Translations under genes and position numbers: made by a program
Notes under the pieces: generated by a model
The model's database searches: none
Told to the model about the DNA's origin: nothing
The model's input: the letters and a program-made list of their open reading frames with translations, nothing else
Part shown: in pieces, positions 17,291 to 24,313 of the stretch
Numbering within the stretch: position 1 is the stretch's first letter
Layout of the letters: the number at the start of each line of letters is the position of its first letter
NCBI GenBank assembly: GCA_964547995.1
Contig: CAZJRB010000022.1
Span: forward strand, 6,659 to 70,658
Reading direction: 5' to 3'
Length of the DNA stretch: 64,000 nucleotides
Source: CAZJRB01 sp964547995
Lineage (GTDB): Bacteria; Planctomycetota; Planctomycetia; Pirellulales; Thermoguttaceae

Positions 17291-17452
17291 CCCAAAGGGG
17301 TATCATGTGCTTTGCAGCCTGTTGAAGCAGGTGGCAGGGGGCGTTTTTCGCGACAAAAATGCGACACCGCTCGTTTCCAACCGGAAAATCGCCACGTCTC
17401 CCCGTCTCCCTTTTTCGTCCCGCTTGCCGCCGTTGTGGGGGATTGATACACT

Positions 17453-17578
17453 GTAGCTACGCTCGCCAGAGCGTGGTTAACACCATGGTTAACGAGCCAA
17501 TTTTTCCTAAAAAGCGGCTTCTTCCACCGTCTGGCGACGGTAGCTACACGCAAAAAGCCGTTTTCAGACAAAGCCTAG
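17453..17578. repeat. palindromic element with one TIR of the TAGGCTTTGTCGG family
   Basis: Inner arms GTAGCTACGCTCGCCAGAGC and its imperfect complement CTGGCGACGGTAGCTAC. The right end is CCGTTTTCAGACAAAGCCTA, matching the terminal repeat of 21360-21483; the left terminal repeat was not found, so this copy seems truncated. Confidence 0.7.
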
Positions 17579-17612
17579 TTCCCGCATTATTTGGCCCTGT
17601 TACACCGCCGGC

Positions 17613-19145
17613 ATGGCTACCACAAGGCGACACTACCCAGATCCGGACTCGTTCGAGCAATTGGCCAAGGTCGCCGATCTGGTGCCCGTCTATCGCCGGC
17701 TCGTCAGCGACGCGCTCACCCCGGTCACCGCGTTCCATAAGATCGACGCCGGGCGATGTGCCTGTCTGTTCGAGAGCGTTGTGGGTGGGGAAAAAGTCGG
17801 GCGATACAGCTTCCTCGCCACCGAACCGTTCTTCGAAATCGAGGCCTACGGCCGGCGGGTGACGACGAATGCCTATTCGGGAGTATCGGCCGGCGGAGTC
17901 CCCACGCTAGTCACCCGGCAGCTCGAGTGCGACAACCCGCTGGAAGAGTTGCGGCGTCGGGTCGCAGCGGTCCGGGCGGTCCACCTGCCGGAGCTGCCGC
18001 CGTTTTGCAGCGGGGCCGTCGGCTATGCCGGATACGACACCGTCCGCTACTGCGAGCACCTGCCCTGCGCCCCGGAGGACGACCGCCACATCCCCGACAT
18101 GGCCTTCGCCTTCTACGACCAGATGGTCATCTTCGACAACGTGCAAAAGACGATCACCGCAGTTGTGATGGCCCGGCTGGATCGAAATGCGGACGATCCG
18201 GCCAAGGCTTACCGGGAAGCTTGTGACCGGGTCGATAGCCTGGTCGAGCAACTCTCGTCGCCGCAGGGCGCCGTTGCGCCGATCGACGTCCACGCCGTCG
18301 GCAACGTTACCCTGCCGTACAAATCCAATTTCGCCAAGGAGGATTTCGAGAAAGCGGTGGAAAAATGCGTCGAGTACATCCGGGCGGGCGACATCTTCCA
18401 GGTCGTCTTCAGCCAGCGGTTGGAGCTGGAAATCAAGTCGCACCCGTTCGACATCTACCGCATGTTGCGGGTCGTGAACCCCAGTCCGTTCATGTTCTAC
18501 GTCCGCACGCCGAGTGTGACCCTGGTGGGCAGCTCGCCGGAGGTGATGGCGCGGGTGGTCGACGGCGAGTTGACCGTCCGGCCCTTGGCCGGCACCCGGC
18601 GACGCGGAGATACCGAGGAAGAGGACCGGATGCTGGCCGAAGAGTTGCTGGCCGATCCCAAGGAACGGGCCGAACACGTCATGCTCGTCGATCTCGGCCG
18701 CAACGACGTCGGGCGGGTGTCGCAGTACCGCTCCGTCGAATTGACCGACGTGATGACCATCGAACGCTACAGTCACGTGATGCACATCACCAGCAACGTC
18801 ACCGGGCAGTTGACCGAGGGGAAGACGGCGTTCGATGCCTTGCAGGCGTGTCTGCCCGCCGGGACGGTTTCCGGGGCGCCGAAGGTTCGGGCCATGGAGA
18901 TCATCGACGAGATCGAGCCGCACCGCCGCGGGCCTTACGCCGGCGCCGTCGGCTATTTCGACTTCGCCGGCAACATGGACACCTGCATCGCCCTGCGGAC
19001 AATCGTCATCCAGGGCACCACCGCCTACGTTCAAGCCGGCGCCGGCATCGTCGCCGACAGCGTGCCCGAGAGCGAATGGCACGAAACGCTCAACAAGGCC
19101 AAGGGGCTGCTGAAGGCCATCGAACTGGCGGAAGAACGGGCGTGA
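17613..19145 (+). CDS. trpE: anthranilate synthase component I
   Basis: A 510-residue chorismate-utilising enzyme making anthranilate for tryptophan. The N-terminal regulatory part includes LFESVVGGEKVGRYSFLA. The catalytic part contains GDIFQVVFSQRLE, NPSPFMFY, PLAGTRRRGDTEEEDRMLAE, LVDLGRNDVGRV and PAGTVSGAPKVRAMEIIDEI, as well as GAGIVADSVPESEWHET. It is a stand-alone gene here; no trpG or other trp genes are adjacent. The last 87 bp of the gene are duplicated at 20717-20804. Confidence 0.95.
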   Translation: MATTRRHYPDPDSFEQLAKVADLVPVYRRLVSDALTPVTAFHKIDAGRCACLFESVVGGEKVGRYSFLATEPFFEIEAYGRRVTTNAYSGVSAGGVPTLVTRQLECDNPLEELRRRVAAVRAVHLPELPPFCSGAVGYAGYDTVRYCEHLPCAPEDDRHIPDMAFAFYDQMVIFDNVQKTITAVVMARLDRNADDPAKAYREACDRVDSLVEQLSSPQGAVAPIDVHAVGNVTLPYKSNFAKEDFEKAVEKCVEYIRAGDIFQVVFSQRLELEIKSHPFDIYRMLRVVNPSPFMFYVRTPSVTLVGSSPEVMARVVDGELTVRPLAGTRRRGDTEEEDRMLAEELLADPKERAEHVMLVDLGRNDVGRVSQYRSVELTDVMTIERYSHVMHITSNVTGQLTEGKTAFDALQACLPAGTVSGAPKVRAMEIIDEIEPHRRGPYAGAVGYFDFAGNMDTCIALRTIVIQGTTAYVQAGAGIVADSVPESEWHETLNKAKGLLKAIELAEERA

Positions 19146-19162
19146 GGGCCGCTTAGGGATTG

Positions 19163-19313
19163 CTCAGAAATAACTTCGGTGATTTCGGATGCTGCTTGCT
19201 ATAAAGCCGCGACCGGTGGTCGCGCCGAGCACTGCCGGAAACGACCGCAACCCGGGTTCGGCGCGACCACCGGTCGCGGCTTTATAAGGGGAAATGCCGA
19301 AGTTATTTCTGAG
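19163..19313. mobile_element. full-length A-family palindromic element
   Basis: Outer terminal inverted repeats CTCAGAAATAACTTCGG and CCGAAGTTATTTCTGAG are perfect over 17 bp. Inside lie two copies of the core hairpin ATAAAGCCGCGACCGGTGG in inverted order (19199-19290). A copy with the same outer end lies at 54321-54430. Non-coding, MITE-like. Confidence 0.8.
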
Positions 19314-19485
19314 CGGCCCCTTAGGGCTTCGCAAGGGGTTTGAGAAAGACGCTCGTTTTCGGTGTTTCTGCTGTGAAGTCCCAAGCCTCGGTATCCCGTT
19401 CTGCTGCCGGGATTTGCCGATCTGGGCAGTTTTGGTAGAATACAGCAGGGTGCTCGAAATTGCCGCTTATCATCGGAGGTATCCT

Positions 19486-19734
19486 GTGAGCCAAACAAGC
19501 GAGAATATCGCGGATCGCGCAAAACGGATCTATCGGGAGCGTTTGCAGACGACGCTGGAACAGTCGCACTTGAACGAGTTTGTGGCAATTGAGCCGATTT
19601 CCGGGGACTACTTCTTTGGCAAAACGCTGAGTGAAGCGATCGGCGCATCACGGAGGAAATACCCGGACAGACTTGCCCATGCACTGCGTGTCGGTCACGA
19701 AGCGGCCATTCACCTTGGATCTCGGCTCCGATGA
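19486..19734 (+). CDS. small hypothetical protein, possible orphan of a two-gene cassette
   Basis: An 82-residue protein starting at a GTG that has a perfect GGAGGT five bases upstream. Sequence landmarks are DRAKRIYRERLQTTLEQ, EFVAIEPISGDYFFGKTLSE and RLAHALRVGHEAAIHLG. I recall similar short proteins being followed by an overlapping retropepsin-like gene; here the stop overlaps an ATG that opens a frame of only five codons (MNGTI). The partner may have been lost. The family recollection is from memory and should be treated as tentative. Confidence 0.6.
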   Translation: MSQTSENIADRAKRIYRERLQTTLEQSHLNEFVAIEPISGDYFFGKTLSEAIGASRRKYPDRLAHALRVGHEAAIHLGSRLR

Positions 19735-19878
19735 ATGGAACGATCTAATCGCTATTCGAACTCTGCCGCAGATCTGATCCCAAATACCTTGCGGTACGTC
19801 CACGCAAGCTTACCCCATACAAAAAGCGAACCGGTCCCGCTTTCTCCCGCTAAATGACCTTGCGTGATTCTGAACCCG

Positions 19879-19911
19879 TACCGTCATTCCCGCGCAGGCG
19901 GGAATCCAAGA
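19879..19911. repeat. REP-like hairpin GTCATTCCCGCGCAGGCGGGAA
   Basis: A hairpin of the type ATTCCCGC-N-GCGGGAAT, a sequence pattern widespread as a repeat in many bacterial genomes. A partial second copy (CGTCGGGAATGGCGG) follows at about 19962. Confidence 0.6.
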
Positions 19912-19990
19912 CAAGCAGACGGCCGTGGCACAAAAGTCTCAGGTAACGATTGCGATGACCCGTCGGGAATGGCGGCGAGTGACGTTGACT

Positions 19991-20377
19991 TCACCTCAGG
20001 GCCTGACCACCATTCCTGGTCGGGTCGATCGGCTGGTTAGGGGCTTGATCGCGCTGTTCTTGCCAAACGCCGGTCACTTTGCCGTCGCGTATGCCGACGA
20101 AGCTCAGCAGCAACTTAGTGAGCCGGAACTTGCCCCTTCGATCGTGCTTGTATACCCAGACCTCGCTCAGATCACGGTCCACGGCGAAGTCAAAGACCGT
20201 GAAACCCAGCGAGCTAAATGTGTCTGTTGGGCCCGGTGTCTCATCAGCGCTTCGGACCTCCAGAGGTGGCCCTAAATGTTCCCGCAGCGCCTCGATCGTC
20301 CAACCTTCCTCGACGGGACGCATTGCCTCAACCGGTACAACGCCGTTGGATTGCGATGCGGGTGTTAAGTCCGACAT
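19991..20377 (-). CDS. hypothetical protein
   Basis: A 128-residue protein, provisionally started at MSDLTPASQSNG (an in-frame ATG lies 14 codons earlier). The central part, GWTIEALREHLGPPLEVRSA to KFRLTKLLLSFVGIRDGKVT, alternates helix and beta-strand character and loosely recalls SmpA/BamE-like domains in which a GxPx helix precedes strands. There is no signal peptide. The C terminus (QAPNQPIDPTRNGGQ) looks like a read-through tail. It lies inside the segment that appears inserted between the two trpE 3' ends. Confidence 0.45.
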   Translation of the reverse strand: MSDLTPASQSNGVVPVEAMRPVEEGWTIEALREHLGPPLEVRSADETPGPTDTFSSLGFTVFDFAVDRDLSEVWVYKHDRRGKFRLTKLLLSFVGIRDGKVTGVWQEQRDQAPNQPIDPTRNGGQALR

Positions 20378-20641
20378 TTCCAAAGCCCCTAACTTACCCT
20401 GTATCTGGAATTCACGCACACTGAGTATACCTCAAGGGACTCGGTTCGGCAAGCAAGTGGGAAGCTGGTCCGCTCAACCGGGCATCTACGTTCCGGTCAG
20501 CGCAACATATTGTGACAGAACCATTTATCGCTTGTCTGCGCTTCGGTCGCCTCTTGGGTGGCTAGGATTGACAATCGGCTTTTGGCCGCTCCTGGTACGA
20601 TTATCCCGAAGCGAGATAATCGTCGAAAGCCGTTATCCAGG

Positions 20642-20719
20642 CTCCGACAGCGGGCGCCTCCCTCTTCGGCGCGCATCTGCTCCAACTCTTTCGCTGAGTA
20701 GGGGCAGTCATCGGCTGCC
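20642..20719 (-). pseudogene. antitoxin gene fragment
   Basis: About 78 bp nearly identical to the 3' part of the antitoxin gene at 21104-21331 (compare 21131-21210), reading ADDCPYSAKELEQMRAEEGG. One base is missing within GGGCG(T)CCTC, which shifts the frame. It is fused directly to the trpE fragment that follows. Confidence 0.8.
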
Positions 20720-20804
20720 GACAGCGTGCCCGAAAACGAATGGCACGAGACGCTCAACAAGGCCAAGGGGCTGCTGAAGGCCATCGAACTGGCGGAAGAA
20801 CGTG
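20717..20804 (+). pseudogene. duplicated 3' end of trpE
   Basis: About 87 bp matching trpE 19053-19139 with only three or so mismatches, encoding DSVPENEWHETLNKAKGLLK and continuing to ELAEERAG before a stop. It has no start or upstream domain. The junction with the antitoxin fragment shares GCCG. Confidence 0.85.
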
Positions 20805-20846
20805 CTGGGTAGCGGGCAGAGGAGAGTGAGGGTGCGGCGCGAGAGA

Positions 20847-21107
20847 TCAGCGTTTACTCACTCGCCAGACGGCCCAAACGGAAACCAACCGATCATCTTC
20901 GCGAACGTCGTAATAGACAGATAGCGGCAAGGCTGTCAGGATCCTTATGTTCGCTACTCGTGATTCGCCTGCGGCCAAGGGATCGGTCCGCAGCAACTCG
21001 TCGATCGCATCAGCGGCATCGGTGATTACCTGCCGATCATCTGCATCTGCCCAGATCCGTGCGAGCGCATTTTCTGCCGAAGGGCTCCAGATCACGGTGA
21101 AGGTCAT
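20847..21107 (-). CDS. RelE/ParE-like toxin
   Basis: An 86-residue protein with the RelE/ParE pattern: VIWSPSAENALARIWADADD at the N terminus, AIDELLRTDPLAAGES in the middle and LSVYYDVREDDRLVSVWAVW near the end. Toxins of this fold cut mRNA or poison gyrase. Its ATG overlaps the stop of the antitoxin gene by four bases, giving the usual antitoxin-toxin order. The target cannot be told from sequence. Confidence 0.8.
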   Translation of the reverse strand: MTFTVIWSPSAENALARIWADADDRQVITDAADAIDELLRTDPLAAGESRVANIRILTALPLSVYYDVREDDRLVSVWAVWRVSKR

Positions 21108-21331
21108 TTCGCCCCCAGAGATTTCCAGATCTCCGACAGCGGGCGTCCTCCCTCTTCGGCTCGCATCTGCTCCAACTCTTTCGCTGAGTAGGGGCAGTCA
21201 TCGGCTGCCGTCGTTGTTCCGGCTGGGACGAAGTGACCGAGTCGCTGGCCTGTCTTGTCAACGACCTCGACTGGACAGGCAAGAGCGTCGAGTCGCGTTT
21301 TGAGTGAGTCGTCAACGGTGATCCGATCCAT
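21104..21331 (-). CDS. cognate antitoxin of the RelE/ParE-like toxin
   Basis: A 75-residue acidic protein immediately upstream of the toxin. The start MDRITVDDSLKTRL is chosen over an in-frame codon eight residues earlier. It contains VEVVDKTGQRLGHFVPAG, resembling the small beta segment found in some antitoxins, and a C-terminal part YSAKELEQMRAEEGGRPLSE that could wrap the toxin. A fragment of it is duplicated at 20642-20719. Confidence 0.75.
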   Translation of the reverse strand: MDRITVDDSLKTRLDALACPVEVVDKTGQRLGHFVPAGTTTAADDCPYSAKELEQMRAEEGGRPLSEIWKSLGAK

Positions 21332-21359
21332 GATGGCGTTCCTCGGGGCCAACAACTTC

Positions 21360-21483
21360 TAGGCTTTGTCGGAAAACGGCGTGTAGCCACTGTCGCCAGA
21401 CGATGGAGACCTCCTTTTGCGAGAGATTGGCACTTGCCAACCACGCTCTGGCGAGCGTGGCTACCGTTTTCCGGCAAAGCCTA
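21360..21483. mobile_element. MITE-like element with 20-bp TIRs
   Basis: Terminal inverted repeats TAGGCTTTGTCGGAAAACGG and CCGTTTTCCGGCAAAGCCTA differ at one position. Inside are imperfect arms GTGTAGCCACTGTCGCCAGA and CTCTGGCGAGCGTGGCTAC. The same ends bound 48847-48970, which has a different core. Confidence 0.85.
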
Positions 21484-21602
21484 TTACCTATTATACCCCC
21501 ACAGTGGATGGCGTACAATGCCCTCAACGCCTCTCGCTTCGGTACGAATCTCGCCCAGATGGCATATTTTTCCGTGGGGAAGCTGCCCTTTGTTTCCGTG
21601 TC

Positions 21603-21632
21603 TTGACAGCGGGGGAGCCCAGCCGGTATACT
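21603..21632 (+). promoter_or_regulatory. sigma-70 promoter of the IclR-family gene
   Basis: TTGACA, an 18-bp spacer and TATACT, about 50 bp before the start codon. This is the best vegetative promoter seen in the window. Confidence 0.75.
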
Positions 21633-21636
21633 GCCA

Positions 21637-21653
21637 TTAGAACGACGTTCTAA
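21637..21653. promoter_or_regulatory. 17-bp operator-like palindrome
   Basis: TTAGAACGACGTTCTAA, perfect 7-bp arms with a 3-bp centre. It begins 5 bp after the -10 box, over the predicted transcription start, and lies 30 bp before the IclR-family gene, so it probably mediates autorepression. Confidence 0.7.
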
Positions 21654-21682
21654 ATTCACGATTCGACCATGGCGAGTCCACC

Positions 21683-22510
21683 ATGACCACCAAACCTAAC
21701 GCACCGAAAGACCGTTCGAATTCCGCCCATCATGTGTCTAACCTCGAACGGGGGCTGGACGTGATGGAGTTCCTGCTGAAACACCCCGAGGGGCAGGGGA
21801 TCAGCGAGATTGCCAGGGCGTTGGGTGTGTCGAAGAATATCGTGTTCCGTGTGACCTCGACGCTCGTTGACCGCGGGTACCTGCACCGCGATGACGAGAC
21901 CAAGCGGCTGACGCTCAGTCGAAAGCTTTTGTCGATAGGCTACAGCGTCGAGGCGGAAAGCGGGTTGCTGGAATCTTCGCTCGGCATCATGCGGCAGTTG
22001 CGCGACGTGGTGAAGGAAACCGTGATTATTTCCGTAATGCTCGATCGCGAGGGCATGGTGCTCGAGTCGGTGCCCGGGCTGCACCGGTTTCGCTTCGTCG
22101 TCGAGACCGGCATGAGGTTCCCGATCCACGGTTCGGCCGCGACCAAAGTCATCCTGGCCGTGATGCCTGAAAAGAAAGCAATGGAAGTGCTCGATCACAT
22201 CGAGCTGACGCGGTTCACGCCGCGAACGCTGACGACCAAGAAGGCCTTTCGGGAGGAGTTCAAGCGGATCCGCGCGTGCGGCTACGCGGTCGACCACCAG
22301 GAGACGTACGACGGGATCCACTGCATCGCCGCGCCGGTGCTGAACGACCGGGGCGAGCCGGTGGCGTCGATCACCGTCACCGGCCCCTCTTCGCGGCTGA
22401 CCGAACGGATGCTCGACGAACTCGGCCCGGTCGTCCGCGAGCACACCGACAGGATTTCGCAGCGCCTGGGTTTCGTGGGAACCACCACAAAGTCGCCTAC
22501 AACGAGATAA
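21683..22510 (+). CDS. IclR-family transcriptional regulator
   Basis: A 275-residue regulator. The N-terminal winged helix-turn-helix spans about residues 18-80 (NLERGLDVMEFLLKHPEGQG, ISEIARALGVSKNIVFRVTS). The C-terminal effector domain has GMRFPIHGSAATKVILA, GYAVDHQETYDGIHCIAAPV and PVASITVTGPSSRL, typical of IclR proteins. A strong promoter and a perfect palindrome lie just upstream. The regulated pathway is unclear; nearby candidates are the sugar isomerase-like and enolase-superfamily genes at 23.2-26.9 kb. Confidence 0.93.
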   Translation: MTTKPNAPKDRSNSAHHVSNLERGLDVMEFLLKHPEGQGISEIARALGVSKNIVFRVTSTLVDRGYLHRDDETKRLTLSRKLLSIGYSVEAESGLLESSLGIMRQLRDVVKETVIISVMLDREGMVLESVPGLHRFRFVVETGMRFPIHGSAATKVILAVMPEKKAMEVLDHIELTRFTPRTLTTKKAFREEFKRIRACGYAVDHQETYDGIHCIAAPVLNDRGEPVASITVTGPSSRLTERMLDELGPVVREHTDRISQRLGFVGTTTKSPTTR

Positions 22511-22646
22511 CATCATGGCGGAGCAAGCGACGCCGGTTAGACCGCTCTCGAATGTACGCTTCTTGACATGGCCCCACGCGGGCGGATATCATATAATCTT
22601 GTCCTCATGAAGAGGGTGTGCATCTGATGGAACAAGGGCAAGCATA

Positions 22647-22880
22647 GTGCCGGATCACCCAAACAAGCATATTCGCGAGGCAATCGAATATGCCGAATCG
22701 CATGGCTGGCGAGTGCTCAAAGCAACTGCCCGGGCTCACATTTGGGGAAAGCTCCTTTGTCCGCTGCAAGGTCGTCAGGGATGCCAGTTCTTCGTTCACT
22801 CGACGCCGCAAGATCCGGAAGCCCATGCGAGACGAATTCGCAGGGCCGTGGATAACTGCGAACATAGTCGAAACGGCTAG
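22647..22880 (+). CDS. HicA-like small protein (possible toxin)
   Basis: A 77-residue basic protein starting at GTG with AGGG about 10 bases upstream. KHIREAIEYAESHGWRVLKA, a central ARAHIWGKLLCP and CQFFVHSTPQDPEAHARRIR recall the small dsRBD-like HicA fold, in which a central His is catalytic. The gene 18 bp downstream encodes a protein of similar size, so the two look like a toxin-antitoxin-type pair. The HicA relation is by pattern only. Confidence 0.65.
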   Translation: MPDHPNKHIREAIEYAESHGWRVLKATARAHIWGKLLCPLQGRQGCQFFVHSTPQDPEAHARRIRRAVDNCEHSRNG

Positions 22881-22898
22881 ATAGGAGGGTACAAAACC

Positions 22899-23135
22899 GT
22901 GAAAACGTATGAATTCACGCTGATTCTTCCCGAAGTGGACGATCAGACAGCCGACGCGATTTACGGCAAATGTAGGGACGCGAGTCTGGGAAAATCCAAC
23001 GGGGCTAGCTACGTAGCTTTTGACCGGAAGGCCGAGTCTCTGGAGGCCGCGATCGAATCGGCAGTCGCTGATCTGCGAAGCATCGGAGTGCAGCCGTTGC
23101 ACGTCCAGATGGATGTGCCCCTTGTATCGTCTTAA
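22899..23135 (+). CDS. partner of the HicA-like protein
   Basis: A 78-residue protein starting MKTYEFTLILPEVDDQTADA and containing ASYVAFDRKAESLEAAIESA, then VADLRSIGVQPLHVQ. The layout (strand, helix, strand, helix, ferredoxin-like) resembles the N-terminal part of HicB-type antitoxins. AGGAGG lies just upstream of a GTG start at 22899. No DNA-binding domain is visible, so regulation, if any, would differ from classical HicB. Confidence 0.65.
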   Translation: MKTYEFTLILPEVDDQTADAIYGKCRDASLGKSNGASYVAFDRKAESLEAAIESAVADLRSIGVQPLHVQMDVPLVSS

Positions 23136-23166
23136 GCGTTCTTCCGTTGCAGCGGAGGGGGCAGAT

Positions 23167-24123
23167 TCACGTCGAAAACGTCTTTCGCAGCACGGCGAGA
23201 CTCTTTGGAATGGCGGTCTTGGGATCTTCGCGCCCCTCGAATTCGAGCGACACGTACCCGCGGTATTCGTGCTTGCGGAGCATGGCCGCGATGCGCCGGT
23301 AGTCGAGATCGAGGGCGTACCAGACACCTCCGCCGTAGTAGGTCTTCGCCTGGACAAAGACCGTCTTGGCGGCGATCATTTCCAACCTTTCGTATGGATC
23401 TTCGAGGAAGTTGCCGGTGTCCATCGTCACTTGAAGCCACGGCGAGTCGACGGCGTTGACGATCCTCATGACCCCTTGGGGCGTGAGCCCGAGCCCCCAG
23501 TGGTTTTCCAGCCCGAGGACGACGCCGCATTTCTCGGCAGCGGGCAGGCACTGCTTGAGACTCTCGATCACCCAGGGGAATGCGTCTTCGTCGGTGTAGC
23601 CGGGCAGCGGCGGTTCGATGCCGCGGTTCTTCATCAAGCGGTCGAAACTCCTGCTCGTGTTCCACCGTCCGGTGTTCACGCGGATCGTGGGAATACCGAG
23701 CGAATAGGCCAGCTCGATGCTTGCAACGGTCTTCTTGACATTGGCCTTCCGGTCTTCTTCGTCGGGCGAGACGAAGTCCTGGTGGGTCGACATTCCGCAG
23801 AGGGCGAGCCCGGCGACGAATGCCCGGCGCTTCAGCGACTGGAGATAGGCGTTGTCTTTGCGGTGCATCTGCTTTTCGAGGATTTCCACGGCGTCGAACC
23901 CCGTCTCGGCGGCCAACTCGATGCACCGGTCGATCGTCAGTTTCGAGCCGGCACGGTAGCGCCAATAGGAATAGGTGGAGACGGCGATCGGGTTGCCGCG
24001 TCGGGCCCCGGGTCCGCTGACTTGCTTCTGTGGTTCGGCATCCGCCGCCGTAGCGGCGGACGCCCCCAATCCGGCGGCGGCCGTGGCAGAGCCAACCAGA
24101 AACTTGCGGCGGTCGACGGTCAT
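23167..24123 (-). CDS. Tat-exported sugar isomerase/epimerase-like TIM barrel
   Basis: A 318-residue protein with a twin-arginine signal (DRRKFLVGSATAAAGLGASA) and a xylose-isomerase-like TIM barrel. Conserved-looking segments are LAAETGFDAVEILEKQ, GLENHWGLGLTPQGVMRIVN, VTMDTGNFLEDPYERLEMIA and HEYRGYVSLEFEGREDPKTA; these hold the Glu, Asp and His residues that usually bind a divalent metal. GAAGGAG precedes the ATG. Planctomycetes have many such exported barrels; the substrate is unknown. Confidence 0.88.
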   Translation of the reverse strand: MTVDRRKFLVGSATAAAGLGASAATAADAEPQKQVSGPGARRGNPIAVSTYSYWRYRAGSKLTIDRCIELAAETGFDAVEILEKQMHRKDNAYLQSLKRRAFVAGLALCGMSTHQDFVSPDEEDRKANVKKTVASIELAYSLGIPTIRVNTGRWNTSRSFDRLMKNRGIEPPLPGYTDEDAFPWVIESLKQCLPAAEKCGVVLGLENHWGLGLTPQGVMRIVNAVDSPWLQVTMDTGNFLEDPYERLEMIAAKTVFVQAKTYYGGGVWYALDLDYRRIAAMLRKHEYRGYVSLEFEGREDPKTAIPKSLAVLRKTFST

Positions 24124-24166
24124 TATGGTTTCTCCTTCTTCTGGTCGGCCTGTAGCGGAACAGAAG

Positions 24167-24290
24167 TCGTAGGGTGGGACCAGCGGCCGTAAAGCCGCGC
24201 CGGCCCACCAGTTTTGCCCCGTTCTTCTCACGTTGGTGGGCCGTCGTCGCTTCGCTCCTTGTCCCACCCTACAAAAAATCACTACATCGC
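24167..24290. repeat. palindromic element GTAGGGTGGGAC...GTCCCACCCTAC
   Basis: Outer arms GTAGGGTGGGAC and GTCCCACCCTAC enclose inner arms GCCGGCCCACCAG and GTTGGTGGGCC. It fills the gap between the TIM-barrel gene and the next minus-strand gene. A second copy of the 3795-3822 palindrome follows at 24297-24320. Confidence 0.75.
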
Positions 24291-24313
24291 GGATGGCACA
24301 CGGAGTATGCCTG

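Noticed and set aside
22563..22597. TTGACA and TATAAT before the HicA-like gene as a promoter
   Set aside because: The spacing is 23 bp, too long. TATCAT at 18 bp is possible but weak, so it is not listed.
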